Shown: in pieces, positions 53,851-62,472 of the stretch | Position numbering within the stretch: position 1 is the first letter of the stretch | Layout: every line of letters starts with the position of its first letter | Notes under the pieces: generated by a model | The model's input: the letters and a program-made list of their open reading frames with translations, nothing else | Told to the model about the DNA's origin: nothing | Databases searched by the model: none | Translations under genes and position numbers: made by a program | Assembly (NCBI RefSeq): GCF_001547995.1 | Contig: NZ_AP014690.1 | Span: 248,001 to 312,000, forward strand | Length of the DNA: 64,000 bases | From: Asaia bogorensis NBRC 16594 | GTDB lineage: Bacteria; Pseudomonadota; Alphaproteobacteria; Acetobacterales; Acetobacteraceae | Reading direction: 5' to 3'

Positions 53851-53901
53851 CGGTATCATGATACCGTTATGCGAAAAATGGCGGAAAACAGCCATTTTTC
53901 G
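53851..53901 (+). promoter_or_regulatory. Palindrome and hairpin in the rplM leader
   Basis: A perfect 16-bp palindrome CGGTATCATGATACCG is followed by an 11-bp perfect stem CGAAAAATGGC/GCCATTTTTCG with an 8-nt loop GGAAAACA. They lie 95-145 bp upstream of rplM in the divergent gap to the exported-protein gene. The hairpin may be a ribosomal-protein leader; the palindrome may be an operator. Both roles are inferred. Confidence 0.5.
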
Positions 53902-53996
53902 TGTGGTAGCCAGAGTCGAAAAAGCTTGACCTGCGAGCGGGCACGCCCCATAAGGCGCCCCCAATACCAACACATGTTGCTGGATCAGTCAGAATC

Positions 53997-54473
53997 ATGA
54001 AGACCACACTTTCGTTGAAGCCTGCAGAGGTGACGAAAGGCTGGACCCTGATCGACGCCGAAGGGCTCGTTCTTGGCCGCCTCGCCACCATCATCGCGAC
54101 CCGCCTGCGCGGCAAGCACAAGCCCCAGTACACCCCGCATGTCGATTGCGGCGACAACATCGTCGTGATCAACGCCGAGAAGATCGTCCTGACCGGCAAC
54201 AAGGTGGGCCAGAAGCTGTTCCACTACCACACGGGTCATCCCGGTGGCATCAAGGAGCGCACCATCACGCAGCGCCTCGAGGGCAAGAACCCCGGCAGCG
54301 TGATCGAGAAGGCAGTCGAGCGTATGATCACGCGCGGCCCCCTGCAGCGCGCCCAGATGAAGCATCTGTATGTCTATGCCGGTGACAAGCACCCGCATGA
54401 AGGCCAGCAGCCGGTCAAGCTGGATGTTGCGTCCATGAACCGCAAGAACACCCTCAATGTGATCGAGGCCTGA
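53997..54473 (+). CDS. rplM: 50S ribosomal protein L13
   Basis: Protein of 158 residues with typical L13 stretches [50 protein letters not shown] and a [21 protein letters not shown]-like end. It is followed 5 bp later by rpsI, the universal L13-S9 operon. Confidence 0.99.
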
Positions 54474-54478
54474 GAGAT

Positions 54479-54964
54479 ATGTCTGAAACTCAAGAGCGCA
54501 CAGGTACGCTTCAGGACCTCGCCGGTATCGCTCCTGCCACGCAGGCTGCTCCGGTTCACGAAGTCAAGCGCGATGCACAGGGCCGTTCCTATGCAACGGG
54601 TCGTCGTAAGGACGCCACGGCACGCGTATGGGTCAAGCCGGGCAAGGGTGACATCATCGTCAATGGCCGTCCGGTCACGACGTACTTCGCCCGTCCGGTT
54701 CTGCGCATGCTGATCACGCAGCCCTTCCTGCTGACGGATCGCTACAACCAGTTCGACGTGTATTGCACGGTCAAGGGCGGCGGTCTGTCCGGCCAGGCTG
54801 GTGCAGTGCGTCACGGCATCTCGCGCGCCCTGACCCATTATGACCCCGCTCTGCGTGGCATTCTGAAGGTTGCAGGCTTCCTGACCCGCGACAGCCGCGT
54901 TGTCGAGCGCAAGAAGTACGGTCGCGCCAAGGCTCGTCGTTCATTCCAGTTCTCGAAGCGCTGA
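54479..54964 (+). CDS. rpsI: 30S ribosomal protein S9
   Basis: Protein of 161 residues. The S9 core starts at [18 protein letters not shown], contains the [21 protein letters not shown] motif and ends in the basic tail [17 protein letters not shown] whose final Lys-Arg reaches the P-site tRNA. An N-terminal extension of about 40 residues is usual in Alphaproteobacteria. Confidence 0.99.
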   Translation: MSETQERTGTLQDLAGIAPATQAAPVHEVKRDAQGRSYATGRRKDATARVWVKPGKGDIIVNGRPVTTYFARPVLRMLITQPFLLTDRYNQFDVYCTVKGGGLSGQAGAVRHGISRALTHYDPALRGILKVAGFLTRDSRVVERKKYGRAKARRSFQFSKR

Positions 54965-55021
54965 TACTTCGGGGCTTCGGCCCCGCAGGAATCGACCCGT
55001 TTGTGCGGGACGTTTTGGAAA

Positions 55022-55051
55022 AACCCGCTCTCGCAAGAGGGCGGGTTTTTT
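55022..55051 (+). terminator. Rho-independent terminator of rplM-rpsI
   Basis: Stem AACCCGCTCTC/GAGGGCGGGTT with a GCAA loop running into T6. A second very stable hairpin CGGGGC-TTCG-GCCCCG without T-run lies just after the rpsI stop (54970-54985). Confidence 0.93.
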
Positions 55052-55052
55052 C

Positions 55053-55578
55053 ATGCCTGCTTTCTCGTTCCGGGTTACCTGGTGCCGCTATCGGCGCTGC
55101 CATGACTGCGTGAAGGCAGGTTTAACTCTCTGCCCCGCGCCCATGGCTACGATGCCATGCAAGGCTTGTACAACTCATGGGCGCTTCCTGTCTGGCTTGC
55201 CGGCAAGGTCTTATGAACCGCCTGACTGCTTGCGCAGTGTCCCTCCTGCTCTGCCAGAGTCCGTCAGAACCGTGATGGCCACCACGACCTCCGGATGTCT
55301 GAAACCAGCTCCAAGGACACATGGGCGGTTCCATGTCTTATGACGATCTTAAGGCAGGAATATTGCACTGAACAGGATCTCCATAGATTATATAAATAAA
55401 TACAATATAAAGAGATACACTTATGTGCATAAATAATATATAAATAATATAACACAGTTTGTTGCAGTGAGAATTTTTTTCATATTGTGGGTATTTTGAA
55501 ATATTGCAGCGCATATATTGGGTAGAAAGCATCCTGATACATTTCTATGGATAGGCAACTCGGACGGAGATTGTGGAA
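55053..55578. other. Intergenic region with extreme AT-rich stretch, no gene seen
   Basis: The first 300 bp are of ordinary GC with no recognisable coding sequence. From about 55370 to 55540 the composition drops sharply to long A/T runs (TATATAAATAAATACAATAT, ATAATATATAAATAATATAA). This is typical of a silenced or horizontally acquired promoter and directly precedes the Hint-domain surface protein. Confidence 0.6.
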
Positions 55579-57831
55579 ATGTCATATATCGGAGCAGGAT
55601 CGACTGTATATGGAAAAGATTACACAGATGAGTTGACGGTATACGGTACGGTCAGCGGTGGTAATTCAGTTAATACAAATATTATGAATGGTGGGGCCGC
55701 TTATTACCAGAAAAACACTGCAAAAAGAACTGTATCCAACGGTGGAAAACTTTCCGGATGTTCAACAGATTATTATGCGATCGATAATATCCTGAGTGGT
55801 GCGGTCATCTATGAGCACTCCGTACGGGCCGGAGGGAGCGTCTATCTCGATGGTGAGGCGCGGAACGTGACGATCGGCACGAATGCTTATTTCAAAGTCA
55901 ATACCAGAGGCTATCTATCCCGAGTTGAGATCGAGAATGGTGGTGTGCTCGATATGACGAGCGCCTCTTCGGGTCTTGATGGCAGAGTATACAATAGTGG
56001 TCATATCTCAGGAGGGGGCGTTGCCTCGACCGCCATTGTCAGCAATGACTCTGGCGGTACGATCACGGGACAGAGCAATGGAGGATCCCGAACGACAGCC
56101 GCTGGCGGCACACTCGTTAACTGCGTTACGGCCAATGCAGGTCGTGATGTTGTCGCTGCCGGAGGTCTGGCGCTCAGCCAGACGATTACTGCGGGGGGAA
56201 CGATTGGCGTTGCCGGTGTGGCTTCCGGCCTCAACGTCACCAGCAAGGGTATTGCCACCGTCAGCAATGGCGGTGTGGTCAAGGACGCGAACATCGCGGC
56301 AGGGGCGACCCTTACCGGCCTTGCGGGTGGCAAGTTACAGGGGGCGATCAACGTGCGTGGTATCGTCTCGGGTGGCTCGGTCTTTGGGGCCGGAACGGTC
56401 GAGCGGGTCTATAGTGGTGCCACGATCGCCAACCAGACGGTCATGTCCGGAGCGACCGTGGCAATCAATGCGGGAGGTGTTCTCGCCGGCACGTTGTCGG
56501 TTCAGGCGAATGCAACCGCTGTGATCGATGGGGCAGTCGGTGGCACGATTGATCTTGCAGGCGCCAATTATGCCACGTTGACCATACTTTCCGACAGCAT
56601 GCCATCCTCGATCATAACGGGATTCAACGGAACCACTGCGGCAAGCGACAGCATCAAGCTGGTCGGGTTGCGTCGCGAGGACGTGGTGAGCGTAGACTTT
56701 CCGACGGCTGACACCATGAGGATCACCATGCGTGACGGGTCGACCCGTACGCTCAACATCAAGGGGATCAAGGCGACGGGCTATACGTTTGGTATGGCGG
56801 CGGATGGCAGTCTGGTTGTCACTGCCTGCTTCCTGCCCGGAACCATGATCCGTACCCCTGCCGGAGACCGCGCCGTAGAAACTCTCGTAGCGGGGGATCT
56901 TGTCTGCACTGTTGGGTCGGATAGATGCGTGAGCGCGGTCGCTATCGAGTGGGTTGGCAAGGGCGAGATGACCGATGCGCAGGAAATGGAGCATTACCCG
57001 GTTCGTATTCGTCGGGGAGCGTTTGCCGAGAATGTGCCGGATGCCGATCTGCTGGTGACAGCCGAGCATTGTTTCCTGCTGGGCGGGCGCCTTGTTCCTG
57101 TTCGAATGCTGGTAAACGGTGAATCGATAAGCTTCGAGACCGGACTGCCGTCCTACAGCTATCATCATATCAAGATGCCGCACCATTCCGTTCTTCTCGC
57201 CAACAACACGCACACGGAAAGCTATTTTGACGACGGAAGCAGTGACCAGGCCGCTTCATTACAGCGACTGGGTCATGTGGACGACGTGCAGGGCTCCTCG
57301 GGAATGAACCGCTGTGCTCCGCTCGATACGACACGTGAGTTTGTAGAGCTTCTTGCCCGCAGACTCGCCGCCCGGGTGAAGGTTAGCCTGACACAGGGTC
57401 ACGTCACGCGTGAACCGGACTTGCATCTCGTGACAGATAGCGGAAAGCGCCTGAGGCCATTGCGCCGCAACGACAAGGGCTACGTATTCCAGGTGCCAGG
57501 AGATACCCGCTTTGTGCGCGTTCTCTCACGCAGCGATAGGCCCGACCTCGCCAGGGGAGCCTATATCGACGATCGCAGGGAGTTGGGTGTCCTGATCGGA
57601 GATATCCATCTTTTCAGGGAAAACGGGTGTCATGCCATCAACGAGCATCGCGAGCGCCCTTACCTTGAGGGATGGTCCGATCTTGAAAGCTCGGCCTATC
57701 GATGGACACAGGGTGACGGTCTTTTGCCACTGGCAAGATATCTGGGGTCTGATGACGCCATGCTGAGCATTGATGTTGTTGACACGTCTTTCTATCGCAA
57801 CACATCCCGGGATCTGAGAACAGCGGCATAA
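55579..57831 (+). CDS. Repeat-rich surface protein with Hint autoprocessing domain and C-terminal module
   Basis: Protein of 750 residues in three parts. Residues 1-330 are Gly/Val/Asn-rich AIDA/pertactin-like repeats of about 20 residues forming a beta-solenoid (for example TISNGG/VSNGGVV-type turns). After a linker of about 85 residues, a Hint_2 domain spans about 416-590: nucleophile Cys417 in ACFLPGTMIRTPAG, catalytic His497 in TAEHCFLL, and HHSVLLANNTHTESYF. Residues 612-750 form a further module found alone 5 kb downstream. There is no signal peptide and no autotransporter barrel, so export is unexplained. Hint chemistry would cut before Cys417. The start is the ATG after CGGAGATTGTGGAA; a GTG two codons up is possible. 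Likely an adhesin or matrix protein. Confidence 0.85.
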   Translation: MSYIGAGSTVYGKDYTDELTVYGTVSGGNSVNTNIMNGGAAYYQKNTAKRTVSNGGKLSGCSTDYYAIDNILSGAVIYEHSVRAGGSVYLDGEARNVTIGTNAYFKVNTRGYLSRVEIENGGVLDMTSASSGLDGRVYNSGHISGGGVASTAIVSNDSGGTITGQSNGGSRTTAAGGTLVNCVTANAGRDVVAAGGLALSQTITAGGTIGVAGVASGLNVTSKGIATVSNGGVVKDANIAAGATLTGLAGGKLQGAINVRGIVSGGSVFGAGTVERVYSGATIANQTVMSGATVAINAGGVLAGTLSVQANATAVIDGAVGGTIDLAGANYATLTILSDSMPSSIITGFNGTTAASDSIKLVGLRREDVVSVDFPTADTMRITMRDGSTRTLNIKGIKATGYTFGMAADGSLVVTACFLPGTMIRTPAGDRAVETLVAGDLVCTVGSDRCVSAVAIEWVGKGEMTDAQEMEHYPVRIRRGAFAENVPDADLLVTAEHCFLLGGRLVPVRMLVNGESISFETGLPSYSYHHIKMPHHSVLLANNTHTESYFDDGSSDQAASLQRLGHVDDVQGSSGMNRCAPLDTTREFVELLARRLAARVKVSLTQGHVTREPDLHLVTDSGKRLRPLRRNDKGYVFQVPGDTRFVRVLSRSDRPDLARGAYIDDRRELGVLIGDIHLFRENGCHAINEHRERPYLEGWSDLESSAYRWTQGDGLLPLARYLGSDDAMLSIDVVDTSFYRNTSRDLRTAA

Positions 57832-57946
57832 TCACGAATCACCACGTGCCATTCTCCACCTGCAGGATGATTGCCTCCATTCCGCAGGACGAACGCCAAC
57901 GACCGTTACGGCTCAGGCATTGCGTCAAGCCTGACCGGGTACGTGG

Positions 57947-58126
57947 TTACGATCGGGTAGCGCTGCCGGCCTCGTGTCGGCAGCGTTCCGAACAATAACG
58001 CACCTGATCCCAGTCACGAGCCCATTTCTTGCGCCAGGAGAAAGGGCGGTGGCACACGGGGCATATTTTCTGGGGCAGATCTGCCTTGTCTGGCCGGGGT
58101 GGAATGTGCCCCTTTCCGCGGGCCAT
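57947..58126 (-). CDS. DUF2256 zinc-ribbon mini-protein
   Basis: Protein of only 59 residues, too short for usual gene-length cut-offs. My translation reads [10 protein letters not shown] then [36 protein letters not shown] in outline: two CxxC/CxxxC pairs and the WRKKWARDW signature of DUF2256. AAGGAAAAACGTT precedes the ATG. The family often accompanies photolyase or cryptochrome genes but none is here. The function is unknown. Confidence 0.9.
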   Translation of the reverse strand: MARGKGHIPPRPDKADLPQKICPVCHRPFSWRKKWARDWDQVRYCSERCRHEAGSATRS

Positions 58127-58301
58127 AACGTTTTTCCTTCGATGAGCGATCCATCAGAACGCCCGAGAGCATGCAGGTTTTCGTGCTGTTGCGTGACGAT
58201 CGTTTCATGAAACCCGATCCCGTCTCCGGACGCTTGCGCAGCCATGTGAGCTCGAAGCACTGGCGGCATCCTGTATGCCGCCTCATCCGGAGGAACGGCC
58301 C

Positions 58302-59111
58302 TTGCCAAAAATTACTGCCAGTGACGGAACGACCCTTCATTACAAGGAGCAGGGCAGCGGGCGCCCGCTGATCATGATCCATGGCTGGACATTTTCAGGC
58401 CGGTTCTTCCATCGCAATATTCCGGCACTGGCTGAAAAAGCCCGTGTCATCACACTCGACCTGCGCGGGCATGGCGAGTCTGGCAAGCCGGACCACTCCT
58501 ACCGTATCGCCCGCCTCGCGGCGGATCTGCGCGACCTGATCGCGCAGCTTGAGCTTGATGATGTGACGGTTCTGGGCTGGTCCATCGGTTGCCCGATCAT
58601 CTGGTCTTATCTCGAGCTGTTCGGAAAGGCGCATCTGCGTAACACCATCTTTGTGCAGCAAACGCCCCGTCAGTATTTCTCTGCTGAATGGAAATACGGT
58701 CATGCTGCGTGTTACGATCAGGCCGGATTGGCTGAAACCATCCAGAAACTGACCCTGACGCCGGAGGCATTCGACCAGCAGAATCTTGCAGATTGTCTGG
58801 CCACCACACTGTCGCATGACGAGCGCACCATGCTCCTGGCCGAAATGGCCAAAAGCCCTGCTCATGCCCGCGCCGCAATGATGGCGGACCATACAATGCA
58901 TGACTGGCGAGACCTTTTGCCCCATATCGATCTACCTGCCCTGATGATGGTCGCCCGCAAGGACGCCGTACTCGTGCCCGAAGGCCCTGCCTGGGTGGCG
59001 GAGAACATGCCGAAATGCGACGTGCTCCATTTCGAGAACAGCTCCCACATGCTCTTCATTGATGAAACAGCGAAATTCAATCAGGCCGTGCTGGAGTTTC
59101 TCGACCGATGA
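58302..59111 (+). CDS. Alpha/beta hydrolase (non-haem haloperoxidase-like)
   Basis: Protein of 269 residues with oxyanion motif MIHGWTFSGRFF, nucleophile elbow LGWSIGCPI, acid in ARKDAVL and catalytic His in SSHMLF. I use the TTG start because GGAGG stands 8 nt before it and the resulting N-terminus (MPKITASDGTTLHY) is that of the family; the ATG nine codons upstream has no ribosome site. It is coupled to the sugar isomerase gene by ATGA. The substrate may be a lactone or ester of the same pathway. Confidence 0.87.
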   Translation: MPKITASDGTTLHYKEQGSGRPLIMIHGWTFSGRFFHRNIPALAEKARVITLDLRGHGESGKPDHSYRIARLAADLRDLIAQLELDDVTVLGWSIGCPIIWSYLELFGKAHLRNTIFVQQTPRQYFSAEWKYGHAACYDQAGLAETIQKLTLTPEAFDQQNLADCLATTLSHDERTMLLAEMAKSPAHARAAMMADHTMHDWRDLLPHIDLPALMMVARKDAVLVPEGPAWVAENMPKCDVLHFENSSHMLFIDETAKFNQAVLEFLDR

Positions 59112-59989
59112 GCCCTTTCCCTTTTGCATTCGGCATGAATCAATTCACCACCCAGCCGTGGTCATTCGAACAGGATGTTGAGCATTATGCCCGCCTCGGC
59201 GTGCAGGCGATCGAGATCTGCGAAGCAAAGCTCGATGCGGATAACGCCCCCCGACAAATGGAAATGGCGAAGGAGGCCGGACTTGCCATCAGTGCGGTGC
59301 AGCCGTCGATACGCACGTTTTTCGGCAGTCAGATGGCACCCGAGCCTCAGGCTACCCAAGCGCGTGTAACGGCTTTTGCGGATAGCCTGAAGCGCCTTGC
59401 ACCCTATGCCGAGGGCGCGTCGTTTGTCATGAATACCGGCGCACCACCCGAAGGCGATATGCAACGCTGCCTGGACGAGACGCAAAAACATCTGCGCACT
59501 CTCGCTCCGCTTGCGGCCGATCTCGGAGTCAAACTGGCCATCGAGCCACTTAATCCCGTCTCGATCAATGTCGAGACGGCCATCTGGACCATTGATCAGG
59601 CATTGGATGTGATCGAGGCCGTTGGGCATTCCTCATGCGGGCTCTGCCTGGATTACTGGAACATCTGGCAGCAGCCCGATTGTGCCGGAGCAATTAGACG
59701 GGCAGGCACGGCAATCCTTGTTGTGCAGGCCAGTGACTGGCGCACGCCCCGTTCCGGTATGGACCGTCTTATTCCCGGGGAGGGGGCCATTCCGCTTGGG
59801 GCACTGATGAAGGCAACCTACGATGCTGGCTATCGCGGCGCCTGCACAGTCGAAATCTTCTCTTCCGGCGTTGAAGACAGCCTCTACGACCGTGATCTGG
59901 CCACCGTCATCAGGCAGAGTCACGAAGGGCTGCTTTCTGCCTGGGAGGAGAGCCAAAGCTGTGACATGTTGCCCCGCCGAACGGAGTGA
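59108..59989 (+). CDS. Sugar phosphate isomerase/epimerase (xylose-isomerase-like TIM barrel)
   Basis: Protein of 293 residues of the AP-endonuclease-2/IolE-like fold. Metal-binding residues fit VQAIEICEAK, KLAIEPLNPVSI, SCGLCLDYWNIWQQ, and a late TVEIFSSG. It may act as isomerase, epimerase or dehydratase on a sugar or inositol derivative. Coupled to the hydrolase gene upstream, so the two probably act in one short pathway. Convergent with arsH. Confidence 0.85.
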   Translation: MSPFPFAFGMNQFTTQPWSFEQDVEHYARLGVQAIEICEAKLDADNAPRQMEMAKEAGLAISAVQPSIRTFFGSQMAPEPQATQARVTAFADSLKRLAPYAEGASFVMNTGAPPEGDMQRCLDETQKHLRTLAPLAADLGVKLAIEPLNPVSINVETAIWTIDQALDVIEAVGHSSCGLCLDYWNIWQQPDCAGAIRRAGTAILVVQASDWRTPRSGMDRLIPGEGAIPLGALMKATYDAGYRGACTVEIFSSGVEDSLYDRDLATVIRQSHEGLLSAWEESQSCDMLPRRTE

Positions 59990-59995
59990 AGCCCG

Positions 59996-60688
59996 TTACA
60001 GGCCGCCCGGTAGTTCGAAGGCAACCTTGCGTTCACTATAGCGGTCAACAAGATAATCGGCACGGTCACGGGTCAGCAGGGTGAACTTGACGAGTTCGTC
60101 CATGACATCAACCAGCCGGTCATGGAATGACGAGGGGATCATCCGGTCATTCTCGTCGAACTGTTTGTAGGCCATGGGCACGCTGGATTGATTGGGTATG
60201 GTGATCATGCGCATCCAGCGGCCCAGAATGCGCAGGGCATTGACTGTGTTGAAGCTCTGCGAACCGCCGCAAACCTGCATGACGGCGAGCGTTCGTCCCT
60301 GGGTCGGGCGTATGGAACCGGTTTCGAGCGGGAGCCAGTCAATCTGGTTCTTGAAAACAGCCGTCAATGTGCCGTGGCGTTCGGGGCTGCACCAGACCTG
60401 ACCTTCTGACCACAGGGACAGGCGGCGCAATTCCTGCACCTTCGGATGGTCATCCGTCACGGAATCGACTATGGGCAGGTCCATAGGGTCGAAAATCTGC
60501 GTTTCTGCTCCGAGCGCCTCCAGAATACGGGAGGCCTCGATCACGAGTAAGCGGCTGAACGAGCGCTGGCGCAGCGAACCGTAAAGCAGCAGGATACGCG
60601 GCCGATGCGTGGCGCCGCTACGAGGCTCAAGCCTGTCCTGGTCGACAGGATGAAGATGGCGGGGATCGTAGAGCGGGGCATCCGGCAT
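59996..60688 (-). CDS. arsH: ArsH-type NADPH-dependent FMN reductase
   Basis: Flavoprotein of 230 residues. [18 protein letters not shown] is the FMN-phosphate loop; the ArsH-specific stretches [26 protein letters not shown] and [25 protein letters not shown] are present in outline. ArsH oxidises trivalent organoarsenicals or reduces quinones and azo dyes. It follows arsR by 41 bp on the same strand. No arsB, acr3 or arsC is in the window. Confidence 0.93.
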   Translation of the reverse strand: MPDAPLYDPRHLHPVDQDRLEPRSGATHRPRILLLYGSLRQRSFSRLLVIEASRILEALGAETQIFDPMDLPIVDSVTDDHPKVQELRRLSLWSEGQVWCSPERHGTLTAVFKNQIDWLPLETGSIRPTQGRTLAVMQVCGGSQSFNTVNALRILGRWMRMITIPNQSSVPMAYKQFDENDRMIPSSFHDRLVDVMDELVKFTLLTRDRADYLVDRYSERKVAFELPGGL

Positions 60689-60729
60689 GTAGGGGCGTCC
60701 TTTATTATGTTCATCAGGAACACAGGCGT

Positions 60730-61083
60730 TCAGCTTTTCGGCTTTGCACCCATCGTGCAGAGATGCAGCCCGGACAAGATTGGCGAGGCGAGATCAGGGC
60801 GGTCTGTGCAACATTCCGACAGCAGAAACGCCATCAGCTCTGCAAGCTGCCCCACGGCTGCCCGGTAAATGACCGCCCGGCTCTGGCGCTCTGAGGTGAG
60901 GAGCTCCGCACGCTGCAAAATGGCCAGATGCGTTGAAATCGTGTTCTGTGGTTGCTCAAGCTGGGTCGCAATTTCGCCGACACGCAGGCCGTCCGGCTCG
61001 TGACGCACGAGCAAACGTATGATCTTCAGGCGTGTGGCCTGTGACAGCGCAGCGAAAGCTGCAAGGGCTTCTGATGTTTCCAT
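60730..61083 (-). CDS. arsR: ArsR-family metalloregulator
   Basis: Winged-helix repressor of 117 residues. [28 protein letters not shown] is the first part, [17 protein letters not shown] the recognition helix. The As(III) site is not in the usual alpha-3 position; instead two adjacent cysteines sit in the C-terminal helix ([10 protein letters not shown]) with a third Cys further on (HLCTMG), as in the Acidithiobacillus-type ArsR. The ATG has no ribosome site and lies against an inverted repeat, so the mRNA may be leaderless or nearly so. Confidence 0.9.
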   Translation of the reverse strand: METSEALAAFAALSQATRLKIIRLLVRHEPDGLRVGEIATQLEQPQNTISTHLAILQRAELLTSERQSRAVIYRAAVGQLAELMAFLLSECCTDRPDLASPILSGLHLCTMGAKPKS

Positions 61084-61103
61084 ATATCTGGATTAATTGA
61101 TAT
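61084..61103. promoter_or_regulatory. Candidate ArsR operator
   Basis: ATATC-N10-GATAT inverted repeat immediately upstream of the arsR start codon, in an AT-rich stretch that also contains likely -10 hexamers on the minus strand. Autoregulation of arsRH is inferred. Confidence 0.5.
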
Positions 61104-61197
61104 GTTATGCTAGCGCAATGCGGAGCGAGGTCTCAACCGGTCAAACTCGCGTGTGCCGGGGCATGGCGCAAAAGGAGTACCATGCCCGCAGAGAAAA

Positions 61198-62058
61198 TCA
61201 GCCGTTGATGATCGTCCCGCCATTCACATGCAGCGTCTGGCCTGTCACGAAGGATGAATCAGCGCTCGCCAGATAGACATAGGCCGGCCCGAGTTCAGCC
61301 GGGTCGCCGCATCGGTCCATCGGCACGGAATTGGCCAGCCCGGAGACTTCCTGCGGGTCGACAGGTCCCCAGCTTGCCGGCTGCAGCGGTGTCCAGACCG
61401 GTCCTGGCGCGACCGCATTGACCCTTATGCCCTTGGAAACGAGTTCGAGTGCCAGAGCGCGGGTGAAACCCATCTCGGCGGCTTTCGTCGTGGAATAGGC
61501 CAGCAATCCTGCACTGCCGCGATAGGCATTGATGGATGAGGTATTGATGATGGCGCTGCCTTCACCCAGATGGGCAAGGGCCGCGCGCGTCAGATAGAAA
61601 TACCCGTTGATGTTGGTGTCCATATGACGCTGCCATTCATCATCGGTGATGGTGGCGCTGTTCTGGTTGACCACCTGCCAGCCGGCATTGTTCACGAGGA
61701 TATCCAGAGTGCCGAACTGCTCGATCGTCTGTTTTACAGCGTCATTGCAGAAGGCGCTGGAGCGTATGTCACCGGCGATGGCAAGCGCCTTGGTCCCTTC
61801 TTTCTCGATCAGGCTGACGGTCTCCTGCGCGTCTTCATGTTCCTCAAGGTAGAGGATGACGACATTGGCCCCTTCGCGGGCGAAATGCAGCGCGGCAGCC
61901 CGGCCGATCCCGCTGTCAGCCCCGCTGATCAGCGCCGTCTTGCCCGAAAGCTTGCCACTGCCACGATAACCATCGCGGATATGAACGGCGAGCGGGCGCA
62001 TTGCCTTTTCTACACCGGGCTGATGGGATTGCGACTGGGGAGGGATCTGCTCTGGCAT
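61198..62058 (-). CDS. SDR oxidoreductase of the stress-type (YghA/YhdF-like) group
   Basis: Protein of 286 residues. A Pro/Gln-rich leader (PEQIPPQSQSHQPG) precedes the cofactor motif ALISGADSGIGRAAALHFA; active site Ser in NTSSINAY and Tyr-x-x-x-Lys in YSTTKAAEM; VNAVAPGPVWTPLQPASW and VTGQTLHVNGG are typical of this group, which is induced by general stress in several bacteria. The ATG after CCCAAGGAGCCAGCCG is chosen over one 14 codons earlier. Confidence 0.9.
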   Translation of the reverse strand: MPEQIPPQSQSHQPGVEKAMRPLAVHIRDGYRGSGKLSGKTALISGADSGIGRAAALHFAREGANVVILYLEEHEDAQETVSLIEKEGTKALAIAGDIRSSAFCNDAVKQTIEQFGTLDILVNNAGWQVVNQNSATITDDEWQRHMDTNINGYFYLTRAALAHLGEGSAIINTSSINAYRGSAGLLAYSTTKAAEMGFTRALALELVSKGIRVNAVAPGPVWTPLQPASWGPVDPQEVSGLANSVPMDRCGDPAELGPAYVYLASADSSFVTGQTLHVNGGTIING

Positions 62059-62472
62059 CGGCTGGCTCCTTGGGTCGAATGACCACGGATACGATTTCAC
62101 GGACCCGTGAAGAATGCCTCACATGGCGTGATGTTCCGTCAGGTCACAGTGTTCAACCCGTTGTGAACGACCCTGCTCACAAGAAGGGAGCGGCAGCCTG
62201 AAGCGTGTTCTTTGATCGCCAGAGAGGTTTCATGGAAATTCCATTACGTTGAAACGTTCATCCGACCGCCCTCTGCGATGTCAGGCTGATGGGGGAAGAC
62301 TGTCCTGTTCGAGCATGGTGTTGCACGGGCAAAAGGGGGTGGTTCACAAGGATGTAAAAGGCTAGAGAGATTTTCCTGCGTTCTGTCCCGCCCGCTGGGG
62401 GGATCGCGCCAGTCGATCAGGTGAAGACACGTTTCCCGGATCCGTTATGTCGCGCTGTCAACCTCGTGTCGC
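62059..62472. other. Intergenic region, no clear gene
   Basis: The region contains the control region of the SDR gene on the minus strand. A perfect 13-bp palindrome ATGGAA-A-TTCCAT stands at 62232-62244, bracketed by GTTTC and GAAAC. No other gene is seen. The frame of the next gene opens only at 62425. Confidence 0.5.

Noticed and set aside
54900-55343. Reading frame overlapping the rpsI end and continuing through the terminator region
   Set aside because: It overlaps rpsI out of frame, runs through a strong terminator and has no recognisable motif.
55579-57831. Intein inside the surface protein
   Set aside because: The Hint domain has its nucleophile Cys and His but no C-terminal His-Asn splice junction with a following Cys/Ser/Thr extein, and the flanks do not make one known protein; an autoprocessing Hint_2 domain fits better.
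62059-62140. EcfG-type general-stress promoter (GGAAC ... GTT) upstream of the SDR gene
   Set aside because: A GGAAC element is present on the minus strand, but the -10 part at the required spacing does not match; the plus-strand GGAAA-N16-CGTT near 62234 also misses a key base.
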